From Macrotrachela quadricornifera (taxonomy: Eukaryota; Rotifera; Eurotatoria; Philodinida; Philodinidae), in the NCBI GenBank assembly GCA_022393335.1, contig JAJEKB010020941.1, positions 1 through 64,000 on the forward strand: a stretch of DNA of 64,000 bases, read 5' to 3'. This document shows, piece after piece, positions 45,197-55,325 of this stretch (position 1 is the first letter of the stretch; each line of letters begins with the position of its first letter). The notes beneath the pieces were generated by a model. It did not search any database and was not told where the DNA came from. It saw nothing but the letters and a program-made list of their open reading frames with translations. A program made the position numbers and the translations under genes.

Positions 45197-46984
45197 ATGG
45201 CCGCAAAGAACGTAAACTCCATCGAAAGCCTAATCAGTTGTACGATTTGTCTTGAATATTTTGATGATCCACGCATATTGCCCTGTTCGCATACTTATTG
45301 TTTTAAATGTATTCGACGAATGGCCTCTCACAATAACGATCAGTTCGAGTGTCCACTACGTGATGGAACTAAAATTCGAAAAGAACAAATTGATTCACTG
45401 CCTCTGAACAGAGTTGTACGTGACATCATCGAGCAGTTAGGTAAATGAATTGACTGATTTAATTAACGAACCTTTCCTAAATTTCACATTTATCCAGACT
45501 AGCAGTCATCTAATCTGCTAATGACGTGTGTGAGCATAGAGTATAACTCACTTTCATCAAATGAAGATTATCAGGTGCATCAGGAGCTTCTTCAGATTAG
45601 AGATACATCAATTCCGATCGGAATCGAATGGGTATAATAACAATCCAAACACTCAAAACCCATGTGACATTGCGCATTTATTAGATCCATTGTTGTAAGA
45701 GGCGTCAAATAACTATTTGTTTCGCTAACCATAAAAACCAAAGTGGATATGACTCGAACTTTTCCAAGAATCATCTATTTCGTCGATTTTCGATTCATCC
45801 AAGTCAGGGAAGATCAACTCTGAAGAATAAATCGTCGAAAAATTCTGAAACTTTCAGAGCAGATAGATCTCGTGCATTATATCAAAATTTGCGGTAGACT
45901 TGAGCTTGCGTAAAACTTCCTCCATAAGATAAAGAGACTGCAAGTACGAAAAATGACCTGAAGTTTGTCCACCTTTTCTCCGAGACAGTTCGACCGGTTG
46001 AACTGAAAACTTTTTTATGGTTGTATTCTTCGTTCCGGAGAGTCAAAATACTAGAAGCCCTGTGACAAAGCATCCTTTTTCGTTGTAGCGAAATCTACTG
46101 AAAAATCATTATAGCAATATTTTTTCAAAAAAAAACATGCACTCTGATTTGTTCCAAGTTACTACAAAAAAAATGTTCAGCTCAATTGGTTGACGAATTT
46201 CGGAGACAAAGGGGACAAACTTCAATTTTTCTCTTTGAAAGTTGAATTTGAAAAAAACGAAGCACGAAATCACGTTTTTTGAGTTTTAGCATAGTTTCTT
46301 AGTTTTTCTCGTTTATCAATGCTGAACGAGAGGCTTTCTATTCTCAAAATATGCTCAGTAGTTGAGGGGCACTTCACTTTGTATACCCACTATAAAAAGT
46401 CAAAAAAGAAAAGGTGGAAATATTGAGTCGAAAAGGGATGGAGTATCCCTAACATCAAGCCCAACACGAATATTCATTGAATCTCTCTTCCATTCCAGGA
46501 TCGCAAAATGCTTCTCTCGATGCTACCGGTACACAAAAAATAAGCACTGTGACTACAGGAAATGAAGTTTCAGCGACAACAAGTGACATTCCAAATCCTT
46601 CAAATGACTATATTCAGGTGCAATATCATATTCCAGCAACATTTATATTCGGTTGCTTTACTAGTACTATACTTTCTTCTTCTCTTAGAAAGGTATTCAA
46701 TTCGCTGAGCAAGCTACACAAGAAGATAAGGCGCAGAATTATGAAGCTGCTGCACAACATTATATGACAGCAGCTAATTGGCTCCTGCAAGCGATGAAAT
46801 GTCAGTATTTGAAGTGACTGTTTTCGACAAAGAAATTAAAATGTGAATGTATTTAGACGGTGCGATGTGTTCTCAAATGAAACAAGTGTTACGACCAAAA
46901 ATCGATGCTTATGTCAGACGAGCAGAAGAGATCAAAGAAGTAATAATGGGTCGGTCATCTAGCCTCACTTTTTCAAGTGAATAA
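45197..46984 (+). CDS. RING finger-MIT domain protein, four exons
   Basis: Exons 45197-45440, 46499-46617, 46689-46800 and 46857-46984 join in phase to 200 codons (introns 1058, 71 and 56 nt, all GT-AG: GTAAAT..CCAG, GTGCAA..TTAG, GTCAGT..TTAG). Residues 15-56 are a TRIM-like RING: C15, C18, C30, H32, C35, C38, C52; the eighth ligand position holds R55, with D56 next to it (ECPLRDG). Residues about 83-121 are a Ser/Thr-rich linker. Residues about 122-188 form a three-helix MIT domain of the VPS4 type (FAEQATQEDKAQNYEAAAQHY, then KIDAYVRRAEEIKEVI). MIT domains bind tails of ESCRT-III proteins and RING domains recruit E2 enzymes, so a ubiquitin ligase aimed at endosomal/ESCRT sites is inferred. 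The ATG at 45197 is preferred over one at 45104 in the same frame because the RING follows closely. The first intron carries a foldback repeat. Confidence 0.75.
45870..46235. mobile_element. Foldback MITE inside intron 1 of the RING-MIT gene
   Basis: The stretch at about 45870-46070, with TGAAGTTTGTCCACC..TCTCCGAGACAGTTCGACC, recurs inverted at about 46100-46235 (GGTTGACGAATTTCGGAGACAAAGGGGACAAACTTCA). Similarity is moderate and extends to ATTTCGCTACAACG. It explains why this intron is over 1 kb while its neighbours are under 80 nt. Confidence 0.55.
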
Positions 46985-47406
46985 CTCACTCGATAGAGAA
47001 CATTTTTCTACGTGCATTCTCCAGTTTTGACATTCTTTCAATGTACCTAATTGAAGTTTTTAATGGACGCAAGGCTAATTTTTTAGTCAAATGCCGTTCC
47101 CGGATGTAGCTGGTGTATGACTGTTTTCGAGCATGAAGTGAATGCTATTGTTTCCTCGATTTTCCAATGTCTAGATTAAATAGAGACTTTTTTTTACACA
47201 CGAGCTGTTGCCGAAATTGGGTAGGAAAGCCTTCATTGAATGAAATGTGAAATTGGTGATATGGACTTTTTCTGAACACGTTTCGACTCCCTGTTTGTTT
47301 GAAAATATGATCGAATCAGGAACAATTTCATGCTCAAAAGCGAGCTGTGAGTACAGAAGTTAGATGTAACTACATGCATTCTTGTAATGAGTTGTTTGGT
47401 TATTAA
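46985..47406. other. Gap between RING-MIT gene and piggyBac element
   Basis: No gene is seen. The TTAA target of the downstream piggyBac element is at 47403-47406. The frame at 47233-47523 (minus) straddles that boundary and is not a gene. Confidence 0.35.
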
Positions 47407-49466
47407 TACATTCACCACGATGGGTTCCACTGGTGGGACCCGCTCGGTTTTCACAAGAAATTTAATGGAAAAACAGTTTCTGTCTCTTTGTTGTTCAATG
47501 GAAAACAGAAAGGAGTGTGTCATCTAGTCCGTCCTGCCGCTGTTTCAGTTATGTATTACAAAGGATGATGTTTTTCATTAAAGCAGTCCAGACAAAAAAA
47601 GGATCACAATCAGAATAGAAAGTTTTTTATTTTTTTTGCTATTGCATTACTTGCTTCTCTTGATTGTTGTTGGCGGATTTTATCATAGCAACCAACACAA
47701 CGCCTTCGAATATAATGACCATGTCCTTCTTTTTCTGCTAGCTTGTGATCGGCGAGTTTACATTTTCCTTGGTCAGTTTTTTTCTGTCTCACACCCAGCT
47801 TCAGCTTCTCGAACGGCATACCAAGTGGTAAAGATTGGACAAGACTTTCTCAAAACTGTAAAATGGTAGTTTTGTTTGCAGCGGAGTGTTCCCTGTATAT
47901 CAAATAGCTATTCACTATTGCTGTACCAAAAACCAATTCAAATGCCACCTTTCGATATCACTTTATTGACTGTTTGAGACATGTGTAATAGGCTGATAGC
48001 TGATCAGACAAATCAGTAACTTATCTTCCTTCATTATAATCTAGCACTACTTGTGACTTCATGATAAGCTCATTTTGACTAACTGATACTTCCAGTATTC
48101 ACCACAGTTGCTAAATGCGATGGCTTTGTAGATATCATCAAAACATCCTTCTTGTCTTTTCATTTGATCAACTTTACGCCGTCTTTATTCTGTAGTCCAT
48201 AAACTTCCCCGCGTTCAAGTTTTTTCTGAACAACTTCGCTTCCTGATCCGACACGATTACTTCTCAGTGTTCCAATAAGATACGTATCATGTTTTAACAA
48301 GCGCTTCGCATGAGAAATGCTGATGAAGAAGTTGTCAGCTATGATAGTTCGATAGCATTCGTCAAGACCATCCAATAAATTCATTACCACTGTTTGAGTA
48401 TACCCAAGACCTGCCGTGGAATCTTGTTAGTCAGTATAGATCACGAAATTCCAAGTGTATCTATTCGTAGTCGCTAGCCTGTACATCTTCACGTCATACT
48501 GATGTGCTTTACCACGAATATATTGTTGAACAAAAGCCTCCCTCGTCAGGGTATCATAGTTTCGTCGATAATCACAACGGAATCTAGAATATATACTGAC
48601 GAAAACTTGGCTCTCAATAAGTCCAAGATTGGTTGCAACTTGAACAGCCTATCTTGACTCGAATCTTTGTTATCGTTATTCGAAAAATGCCAAAACTTGA
48701 GGTGCAATTCGAAACTCTCTCGGCATAGCATTTCGAATAATCTTCGATCCGTACAATTGACTGCTGCTCCAGTAATGGTTCAGCTGCGGCATTTATACCA
48801 ACCCTATCTCGATTATGATCCCAAAGAACTTGAGCATGTCCTCATCAGTGGTTGGTTTCCATTCACGATATTTGGACCATTTGCTAATCTCATAGGCTTG
48901 CAAGTATTGCTTCGCATACTGATTAGATTCACCAACCATAAGGCTAATAATATCGTCTGTGATGAAATGTCAATAGCAATCGATAGGGTTGATTGTGTTA
49001 TGTTCTGAAGTAGAAATTACTTCATCGACGAATTCATGATTTTCCATGAGTTCTGCATCCGATTCTGATTCTATTTCGTACCAACCGTTTGAATTCACCT
49101 CGTCAACAGTCATTTCTTCGTCGGAATTTTCAGATTCAAGATGCATTTCATCAAAATCATCACCAAAGAGCTTACTCCACTTAGTGAGGTGGCGCTTTCT
49201 TCTGTATCAATTTCTTCAAATGACATGTGACCTTTCTATTTCGAAACTTGGAACGCTTTTATACATCACATAACAAAGATAAGAATATGGAGGAAGTTTC
49301 TGAAAATTTCCTTATGACTCATTATGAGATGATATAAAGAGAAGAACAATGAATAATCTGTGGAAGATAATGAAAAGGTCACTAAGTGCATTTATCTGAA
49401 GTTAACTCTTGAGAGATATGGATATTTCAAAGATTTTTCCAAGAAAACTGAATCGTGGTGAATATG
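47407..49466 (-). mobile_element. piggyBac element, complete ends, dead transposase
   Basis: The left end TACATTCACCACGATG and the inverted right end CATATTCACCACGATT are flanked by TTAA at 47403-47406 and 49467-49470. The minus strand carries a transposase relic (separate entry). Near the left end GGTTCCACTGGTGGGACCC is a small palindrome as found in piggyBac subterminal sequence. Length 2060 bp matches an autonomous piggyBac. Confidence 0.85.
47524..49226 (-). pseudogene. piggyBac transposase pseudogene
   Basis: Reading leftward from the ATG at 49226 (acidic MSFEEIDTEES) the family landmarks appear in order: MLCRESFELHLKFWHFSNND (about 48731), DRLFKLQPILDLL, then VVIIDETMIP with the first catalytic aspartate, an in-frame TGA just after DETMIP, YIRGKAH-like and RYTWNFVIYTD followed by TAA, then MNLLDGL..YRTIIADNFF with a further catalytic aspartate, GTLRSNRVG, and the C-terminal RRRCVGCYDKIRQ Cys-rich domain. 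The C-terminal cysteine frame is broken by a frameshift at about 47625. The enzyme would cut and paste at TTAA; at least two stops and frame breaks make it non-functional. Confidence 0.85.
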
Positions 49467-49470
49467 TTAA

Positions 49471-49860
49471 GGTACATTCCATCAAAATTGTCATCCAGAG
49501 AACTCACTTCACCGAGTGAGCTAGCACTATCTTCTGCATCCATTTGTTCCAACGACATGTGAGTTATTCCAAAACTTCAGTCGTCTTTATATACAAAACA
49601 ATAGAGAGCAGAGAGTAAGGGAGAAAAAGCTGGAAACTTCCTTCTTTTCTCGTGCATACTTTATATAATATGAAAAAGAACAAAAAAAATAATCTGAGCG
49701 ATTGTTTAGTTCGGCAGAAAAAGATGCTCATTATGTAGTGATATAAAGAAGAGAATAATAAATAATCGGTAGAAGATAACGAAAAGCTCATTAAGTGTAT
49801 ATATTAAAAGTTAACTGTCCATGACACTGAACATCTCGAAAAAATTTTCTAAGTAATGCA
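49471..49860 (-). mobile_element. Truncated second piggyBac copy
   Basis: This stretch resembles 49140-49460 in the same orientation: an ATG at 49558 gives MSLEQMDAEDSASSLGEVSS against MSFEEIDTEESATSLSGVSS of the adjacent element, and downstream text (GATATAAAGAAGAGAATAATAAATAATCGGTAGAAGATAACGAAAAG) matches the sequence near 49330-49380. It breaks off exactly at the TTAA at 49467, so the complete element probably inserted into it. Confidence 0.65.
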
Positions 49861-51925
49861 ATGACCGTCATCAAGTAAAAGCCCATTTGCGTTCCTTCGT
49901 CGTTTATGTTATCAACTTCTTCATTACTCTAATTCATTCATACAATGTTCTCTTCGAGAAAATAATGACCTTAACCAAAAAGAATCGACACACCAACGGA
50001 AATTATGGCAAAGAAATATTATTCTTATATGATAGCTGCAGTTTTCTTTTGATATTTTTCATACATTTTCCATGATACAATAACCATATATATCCTGAGC
50101 GGGCAATAATCGATGTTCATTAGGCAACCATCTTTGTGCAGCAAATGATACATACATAGATTCTATTTTGAAAGTTATTGATTTGAACACATTTATATTT
50201 ATACATCTTTTATAATGGATCGATTCGGCTGATCATCTTAGGCTAACTGCAGCTATTTTTTACACACTAGTTGAATCTGGTCTCTACAACTCTCAAATGT
50301 CCACTGAAATGCCGATAATATAACCACTATGGGTGATATCTACGCTCGAGCTTCGTTCCCAATTCATTTCTACTGAAAAAAAGTCCAATGTGAAATTTTT
50401 TTTTCTATAATCAAGATTAAACATGATGTTTCTTTAGTACTGTAACGTATACGCAACTCTATTTATATAGTATACTCCGACAACATCATGTACAAACTTA
50501 ACTACAGCGAAAAACGCCGATCCAAACTGATTTCATTCGATCAATAATGTAGACACAAAAATTCATCTTAGGAATCGAAATAACCAAAACAAATAAATTC
50601 TTTGTGACCTCGAAAACGTTATACGAGTCATCCCACGACAGACTAAAAAACAATGTAAGTGGCATCGATCGAAAAGGACCAAAAAGTCCTTCATTATACA
50701 TTCTAACAACTATCTTGCACGGAAACACACCGTTATTTGCAACGTTATCATCCAGATTATAGTCAAGAAAACAGCAATTAGAACATAAAATCAATTTTAT
50801 AATGTAGCCCAAGAGATCACATACGTCCCCCATAGTATACTACTTCAAGATCTACTGGCGTGGCCATCATACTGAAGATTAGTACCCGTGAGCACCCTCA
50901 TACTATACACCTAATACAGCCATTGAGACACTACGGCTACCTCTCTACATCATCGTTTCAGACCCTGTTGATACACGCCTAATATACTTTTTCAAGACTT
51001 ATTGATACTCTCGTAGACTACCCTATGAGGATCTATGGGAAACCCCATAACATACCACTTGAGGACTTATGCGTATCCTCATGATATACTCTTTGAGGGC
51101 CTACGCCGTAGCTCCATGACACAGCGCTTGAACAGCTGAGAGCTCTTGCATAACACCTGCAAAAGATTATTGGATGATCTGTGAATGGACCCCTAAAAAC
51201 GAAACAAAGATATCGACGGTATCCTAAGATAAAGCCAAGAAATTGTAGAGACTCCTGTTAATAGTCGTCAGAAGGTAATAGAAGCTTGCTTAGGGAAGGG
51301 TTATGAGGTTATTATAGGCGATAGCTGCTTGTGGTTCATGTAAAACATTGAGTTAACTTTGTCAATTGCATGGGTTTTGGGTATTTTCTACATGTTGAGC
51401 AAGATGAGACTCGGTTTTTGATGGTCTACAAGAAAGTGAATTTTGCTGAATTCCGATTGGTTGAGCGGACAAGCTTTTTTATTTTCTGGCGCAATACCTT
51501 TTCTTCAGAAAAGAGAATAACAACAGAAAAATTGTCTAAAACGATGCGGACAATGCCATTTCGACAGCTTGAATACCTGTCAATATTTTAAATGAACTGA
51601 AGTGATTGTATCAGTTCCGTTTTTTGAACTGAAATGGAGCTATCACATACCTAGCATTTATACTAGAATAAACAATATACGACAGATCAGTGAATTAACT
51701 CGGCATTTCTTTACTTATTGTTATCAAAGAGGTATGCACCGTATATATTCTAAACTGTTTCAGCTAGATTAAATGCTAAAAAACAAAAATTCAGATACAG
51801 AAACTTATTAGTTTTTTTTTGGTTGCGAGATAGATCAGTAAATGTTTCTAATTTCAATAAAACAAATAGGTAAAAGAAGATGCGTGATGTTTAGTTGTTA
51901 ATTATTCTAAAATTACATTGTTAAG
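49861..51925. other. Gene-poor stretch between piggyBac and the glycosyltransferase
   Basis: No gene is supported. A 111-codon minus frame at 50498-50833 (starting MGDVCDLLGYIIKLIL) shows no domain, splice signal or signal peptide, and I regard it as unproven. The minisatellite at 50850-51180 lies here. Confidence 0.3.
50850..51180. repeat. Degenerate ~40-bp minisatellite array, largest patch
   Basis: About seven to eight degenerate units: TACCACTTGAGGACTTATGCGTATCC, TACTCTTTGAGGGCCTACGCCGTAGC, TACCCTATGAGGATCTATGGGAAACC, TACTTTTTCAAGACTTATTGATACTC. They match the motif of the array at 30440-30690. Unit length is about 38-45 bp. Confidence 0.65.
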
Positions 51926-51926
51926 T

Positions 51927-53597
51927 TTATTTGAGTCGTCCGACACAATTAAACGCCAATGCAAGAAAGATAGTTGCAAGAGGAATAAAGTATATAGGAA
52001 TTAGGTAAACTTCATTTTTCACAGCTACGTATGACATAACAAGCACATATATACCCATCACAAAGTTTCGCCTGCTAAATTGAAAAGAGGTAACTTTTCG
52101 AGCTGTCGGTTGATTCATTTGTCGGAACAGATCAATTATCATATATGTAATGAATGAGAAACAATGTAAACACCTTTTTTTTATATTTTTGATTATGTAA
52201 GCTATCGATTTGTATTCAGTCTGATTTGATTCCGTACATGGTATTTCCATTGGTTTATTCAGTGTGTTAATATTGTAATTTTCATGTCCAACTCTTAATG
52301 GTACGATCCACTGTTTTGAAGAATTGTCTTTCAACAGTCCAGATACGAATGCACAGGTATAATGTATAGACATCATATTTACAAATAAAATGAATGGTAG
52401 CAATAAATGAATTCCATCAGGTGTAAATACAATGGCAAGGAGGTTATACAGTATTGACATAAAAATACCAGCGATGATAGATGGTGCTCTAATCATTGGT
52501 AACCACATGCTTGCAGGTATATACACAAATAACCAGGCAACATTAAATGATCGAATCAGGTTTTGAAATAGATGAATTATACAATCTAGTTTTTTCAGTG
52601 CAGAAATATGTTTTGATCGAATAATTTCGCCGAACATTTTTATAGCTACTTGTGTATGACCACTTGTCCATCGATGCTGTTGTGAAAGATAGGAAAATAC
52701 TGTTGGAGGAAGTTCATTAAGAGATTCAACATTAGTCAAGTATACTGCCCTCCAACCTCTTACATAGGTTCGAACTGACAAGTCTATATCTTCAACAAGT
52801 GTATCAGTCTGCCATCCACCAGCTTGTTCAATGGCCGACGCTCGCCAAACACCACCGGAACCATTGAAAGTGAAAAATAACGACGCACGACATCTACCAT
52901 CTTGCTCGCATTTATGATGAAAATTGAGTACAATTTCTTGCATACGCGCTAATAATGAGTCTTTAGCATTAGTAAATGTCCATCGAGTTTGTACATAAGC
53001 CACATTTGATTGACTCATTAGAATAGGCAATGTTCTTTGCAAACAATCTTTAGCTGGTAAATAGTCTGCATCGAATATAGCGATGTATTCAGCACTAGAA
53101 ATGAATTTCATACCATGGATAAGATTTCCTGCTTTGAAACCTGATCGATCGGTTCGTCGAAAAACATCTATCTGGACTCCTCGATCGATCCAACTTTGAA
53201 CACATTTGTCAATAACCGTTTTTATATGCTCCTCAGTGGAGTCGTCTAGTACTTGAATGAAAAGACGATTTCTCGGCCAATCTAAGTTGCAGGCACATTC
53301 GATGACGGATTCACAACATTCGATTTCATTCATCATTGGCAGCTGAACAGCGACCAACGGATAATCAAGGTCAGTTACTGATGATGGTAAAACATCTTTC
53401 ATTGTTGGTTGAACGGGAGCTGGTAAAAATAGTCGATAACAGACAAGAATAATACGCTCAATGAAACAAAATGTGTAGACAACAGTAAATGCAATATTAA
53501 TAATTGCAAAAATTAATGTTAATGTATATTCAATATCGACATATTCCAAAATTGTCGATGTCTGTTTGGAAATATCGATTGATGCTACTGGAGGCAT
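51927..53597 (-). CDS. GT2 family glycosyltransferase, CslA/mannan synthase-like
   Basis: An intronless 556-residue membrane enzyme. A signal-anchor/TM lies at about 25-55. The processive GT2 motifs are all present: VLDDSTEEH (D118, D119) for nucleotide-sugar binding, FDADY (D176-D178), VEDIDLS with the catalytic-base aspartate (E269, D270), and QQHRW at 306-310. Three or more C-terminal TM segments (about 345-410 and 505-550) would form the polymer channel. This layout belongs to the cellulose synthase-like A/glucomannan 4-beta-mannosyltransferase group, which makes beta-1,4-linked mannans or related polysaccharide from GDP-sugars in the Golgi or plasma membrane. Such enzymes are found in plants, fungi and bacteria and are not typical of animals, so horizontal origin is inferred. 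Substrate cannot be settled here. AATAAA on the minus strand overlaps the stop codon. Confidence 0.88.
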   Translation of the reverse strand: MPPVASIDISKQTSTILEYVDIEYTLTLIFAIINIAFTVVYTFCFIERIILVCYRLFLPAPVQPTMKDVLPSSVTDLDYPLVAVQLPMMNEIECCESVIECACNLDWPRNRLFIQVLDDSTEEHIKTVIDKCVQSWIDRGVQIDVFRRTDRSGFKAGNLIHGMKFISSAEYIAIFDADYLPAKDCLQRTLPILMSQSNVAYVQTRWTFTNAKDSLLARMQEIVLNFHHKCEQDGRCRASLFFTFNGSGGVWRASAIEQAGGWQTDTLVEDIDLSVRTYVRGWRAVYLTNVESLNELPPTVFSYLSQQHRWTSGHTQVAIKMFGEIIRSKHISALKKLDCIIHLFQNLIRSFNVAWLFVYIPASMWLPMIRAPSIIAGIFMSILYNLLAIVFTPDGIHLLLPFILFVNMMSIHYTCAFVSGLLKDNSSKQWIVPLRVGHENYNINTLNKPMEIPCTESNQTEYKSIAYIIKNIKKRCLHCFSFITYMIIDLFRQMNQPTARKVTSFQFSRRNFVMGIYVLVMSYVAVKNEVYLIPIYFIPLATIFLALAFNCVGRLK

Positions 53598-55052
53598 ATC
53601 TTATTTACGTACGAATTATAATCGACAAATTATTATCTAAAATCAAGTCAGGTGTAGATCAATGCGCACAAATATGTCTGCAAGAACAATAGTACCATAT
53701 TTTACTGATATCTTGTTAAAATCACATCTTTTAGATGTGGTTTATAGATCTTAGATACATATATATACTCATTCGTTCAATCTGCTCTTAAAATTTGAGA
53801 AGGAAATGATGTAGAGTTCCAGTCAATGTAACATCTAAAGTATAAGTCATTTAAATGATAAATTCATGAAACTTTAGTAGCTACCGCGACTTAATTTTTA
53901 GGGATTCATCAGGATTTAAAGATACTTAGACATTTTGAAATAATTTTCTATTAAATCCTAGGGGAGAAATATATTCAAAAAAAAGATTCGGCAGCTCCTT
54001 CTATATTAACTTATCTTTGTTCAGATAAAGTTTAACACCGGTTTTGTTTTGTTGTAGACAGTAATAATTAACATTGACGATAGTTGTGCACTAGCAGTAC
54101 AAATTTAACGAAATATTGTATGGTAATATTATGTTGTTAGTGATTAGAATGAATACAAGCTTCGTATTTATAAGTAATAATGTATACTTTTCTTTCTTTT
54201 TATTTTTTATTTTTATATATAATACTCAACAACCCTACCTGTGTATTGTGATTGCTAAGCACATTAATAGCGCCTTTGCTATAGATTAGCACATGTTTAT
54301 CTCTTAAATGAAATGTATAAACTCCGTCGATATTCATGTGACTATCTATTTTAAACCAATACATCGCACTCATAGGTAATTACAACCCATTGGCCTCAGT
54401 AGAAACTCGTTGAAAACTAAAGTTATAGCAACGTAGATGAAGGAAAGTGTACAGTAGAGGTCCAAACAGAGTGCTAGGCCTACCTATTATATTTTTGATA
54501 ATTTAAAAAAAAATTTTATTTTTGATCAACAAAGGTAGTTATTGATGAATATATTTAAGAATGTGTCGCTAAAGGATGAAAAATAATTTAATTCGTATTG
54601 ATTGGATAGATTTATGACTAATTAATAATAGCGATCACATGACATTATTCACTGATCACTATTTATATTATTTCTACGTTTTACTGAATTAACTCGGAAT
54701 AATTTAATGACTATTTTTGTTATTTTTAGATAAATATTTTCTTAATCTTTGTACTTCATCGACTAAAATTTCTACAGTAAATTGATTAATCTTGAATTTT
54801 ATCGATTAATATTTATATTAAGTCAAATGATTGAAACAATATATTGTTATAAAAAATTATCAAAATTTATTTTTCCTACTAAACGAGCAGAAAATGATAC
54901 TTATCAACGAATAATTAATTTTGCAAGTTGTTTCAATTTGATGATGATGAGAGCACAAAGTATTTGCTGAGACATATGTGTCCAAAAAAAAGTTATCGTT
55001 CGAAAATAATCAAAATCCGATAGATAAATTCACCGTCACTTTAATTAACTGT
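53598..55052. other. Gene-free stretch upstream of the glycosyltransferase
   Basis: No gene is supported. The start of the glycosyltransferase on minus lies at 53597; no clear TATA could be chosen. The 62-codon frame at 54782-54970 lies just before the hAT relic and could be part of the same decayed transposon. Confidence 0.3.
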
Positions 55053-55325
55053 ACAAGATCGTACAACAATTCGAGATGAAATAACAAAATGGATATGCTT
55101 ATCAATCTGCCCATTTGCTATTGTTTATAATCTAGAATCAAAAAACAGCTTTAAAAAAATTTGTTAAAATTTGTGAATTATTTAATGTGTTTAGATTCAA
55201 ATGATTGTTTCCCTGTTTTTAAGTAAAAAATATCATAGATCAATTGATATTGAAGATATGCTTATAATACCAATAACAATTTATAATCACGTTAATCGAT
55301 TTGCTGGATATTACAGGTTCTCACT
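55053..55325 (+). pseudogene. Probable hAT transposase relic
   Basis: The frame from about 55062 reads TTIRDEITKWICLSICPFAI then VYNLESKNSF, recalling the hAT transposase segment that ends ..I..WI....PF.IVE..GF, and after a frameshift and stop EDMLIIPITIYNHVNRFAGYY recalls the LLP...TV...V..LA segment that follows it in hAT enzymes. No DDE residues or terminal repeats are visible and frames are broken, so this is an old fragment. The family call is a by-eye resemblance only. Confidence 0.35.

Noticed and set aside
50498..50833. 111-codon minus-strand frame
   Set aside because: Composition is mildly protein-like but there is no recognisable motif, no splice context and no second exon; not enough to call a gene.
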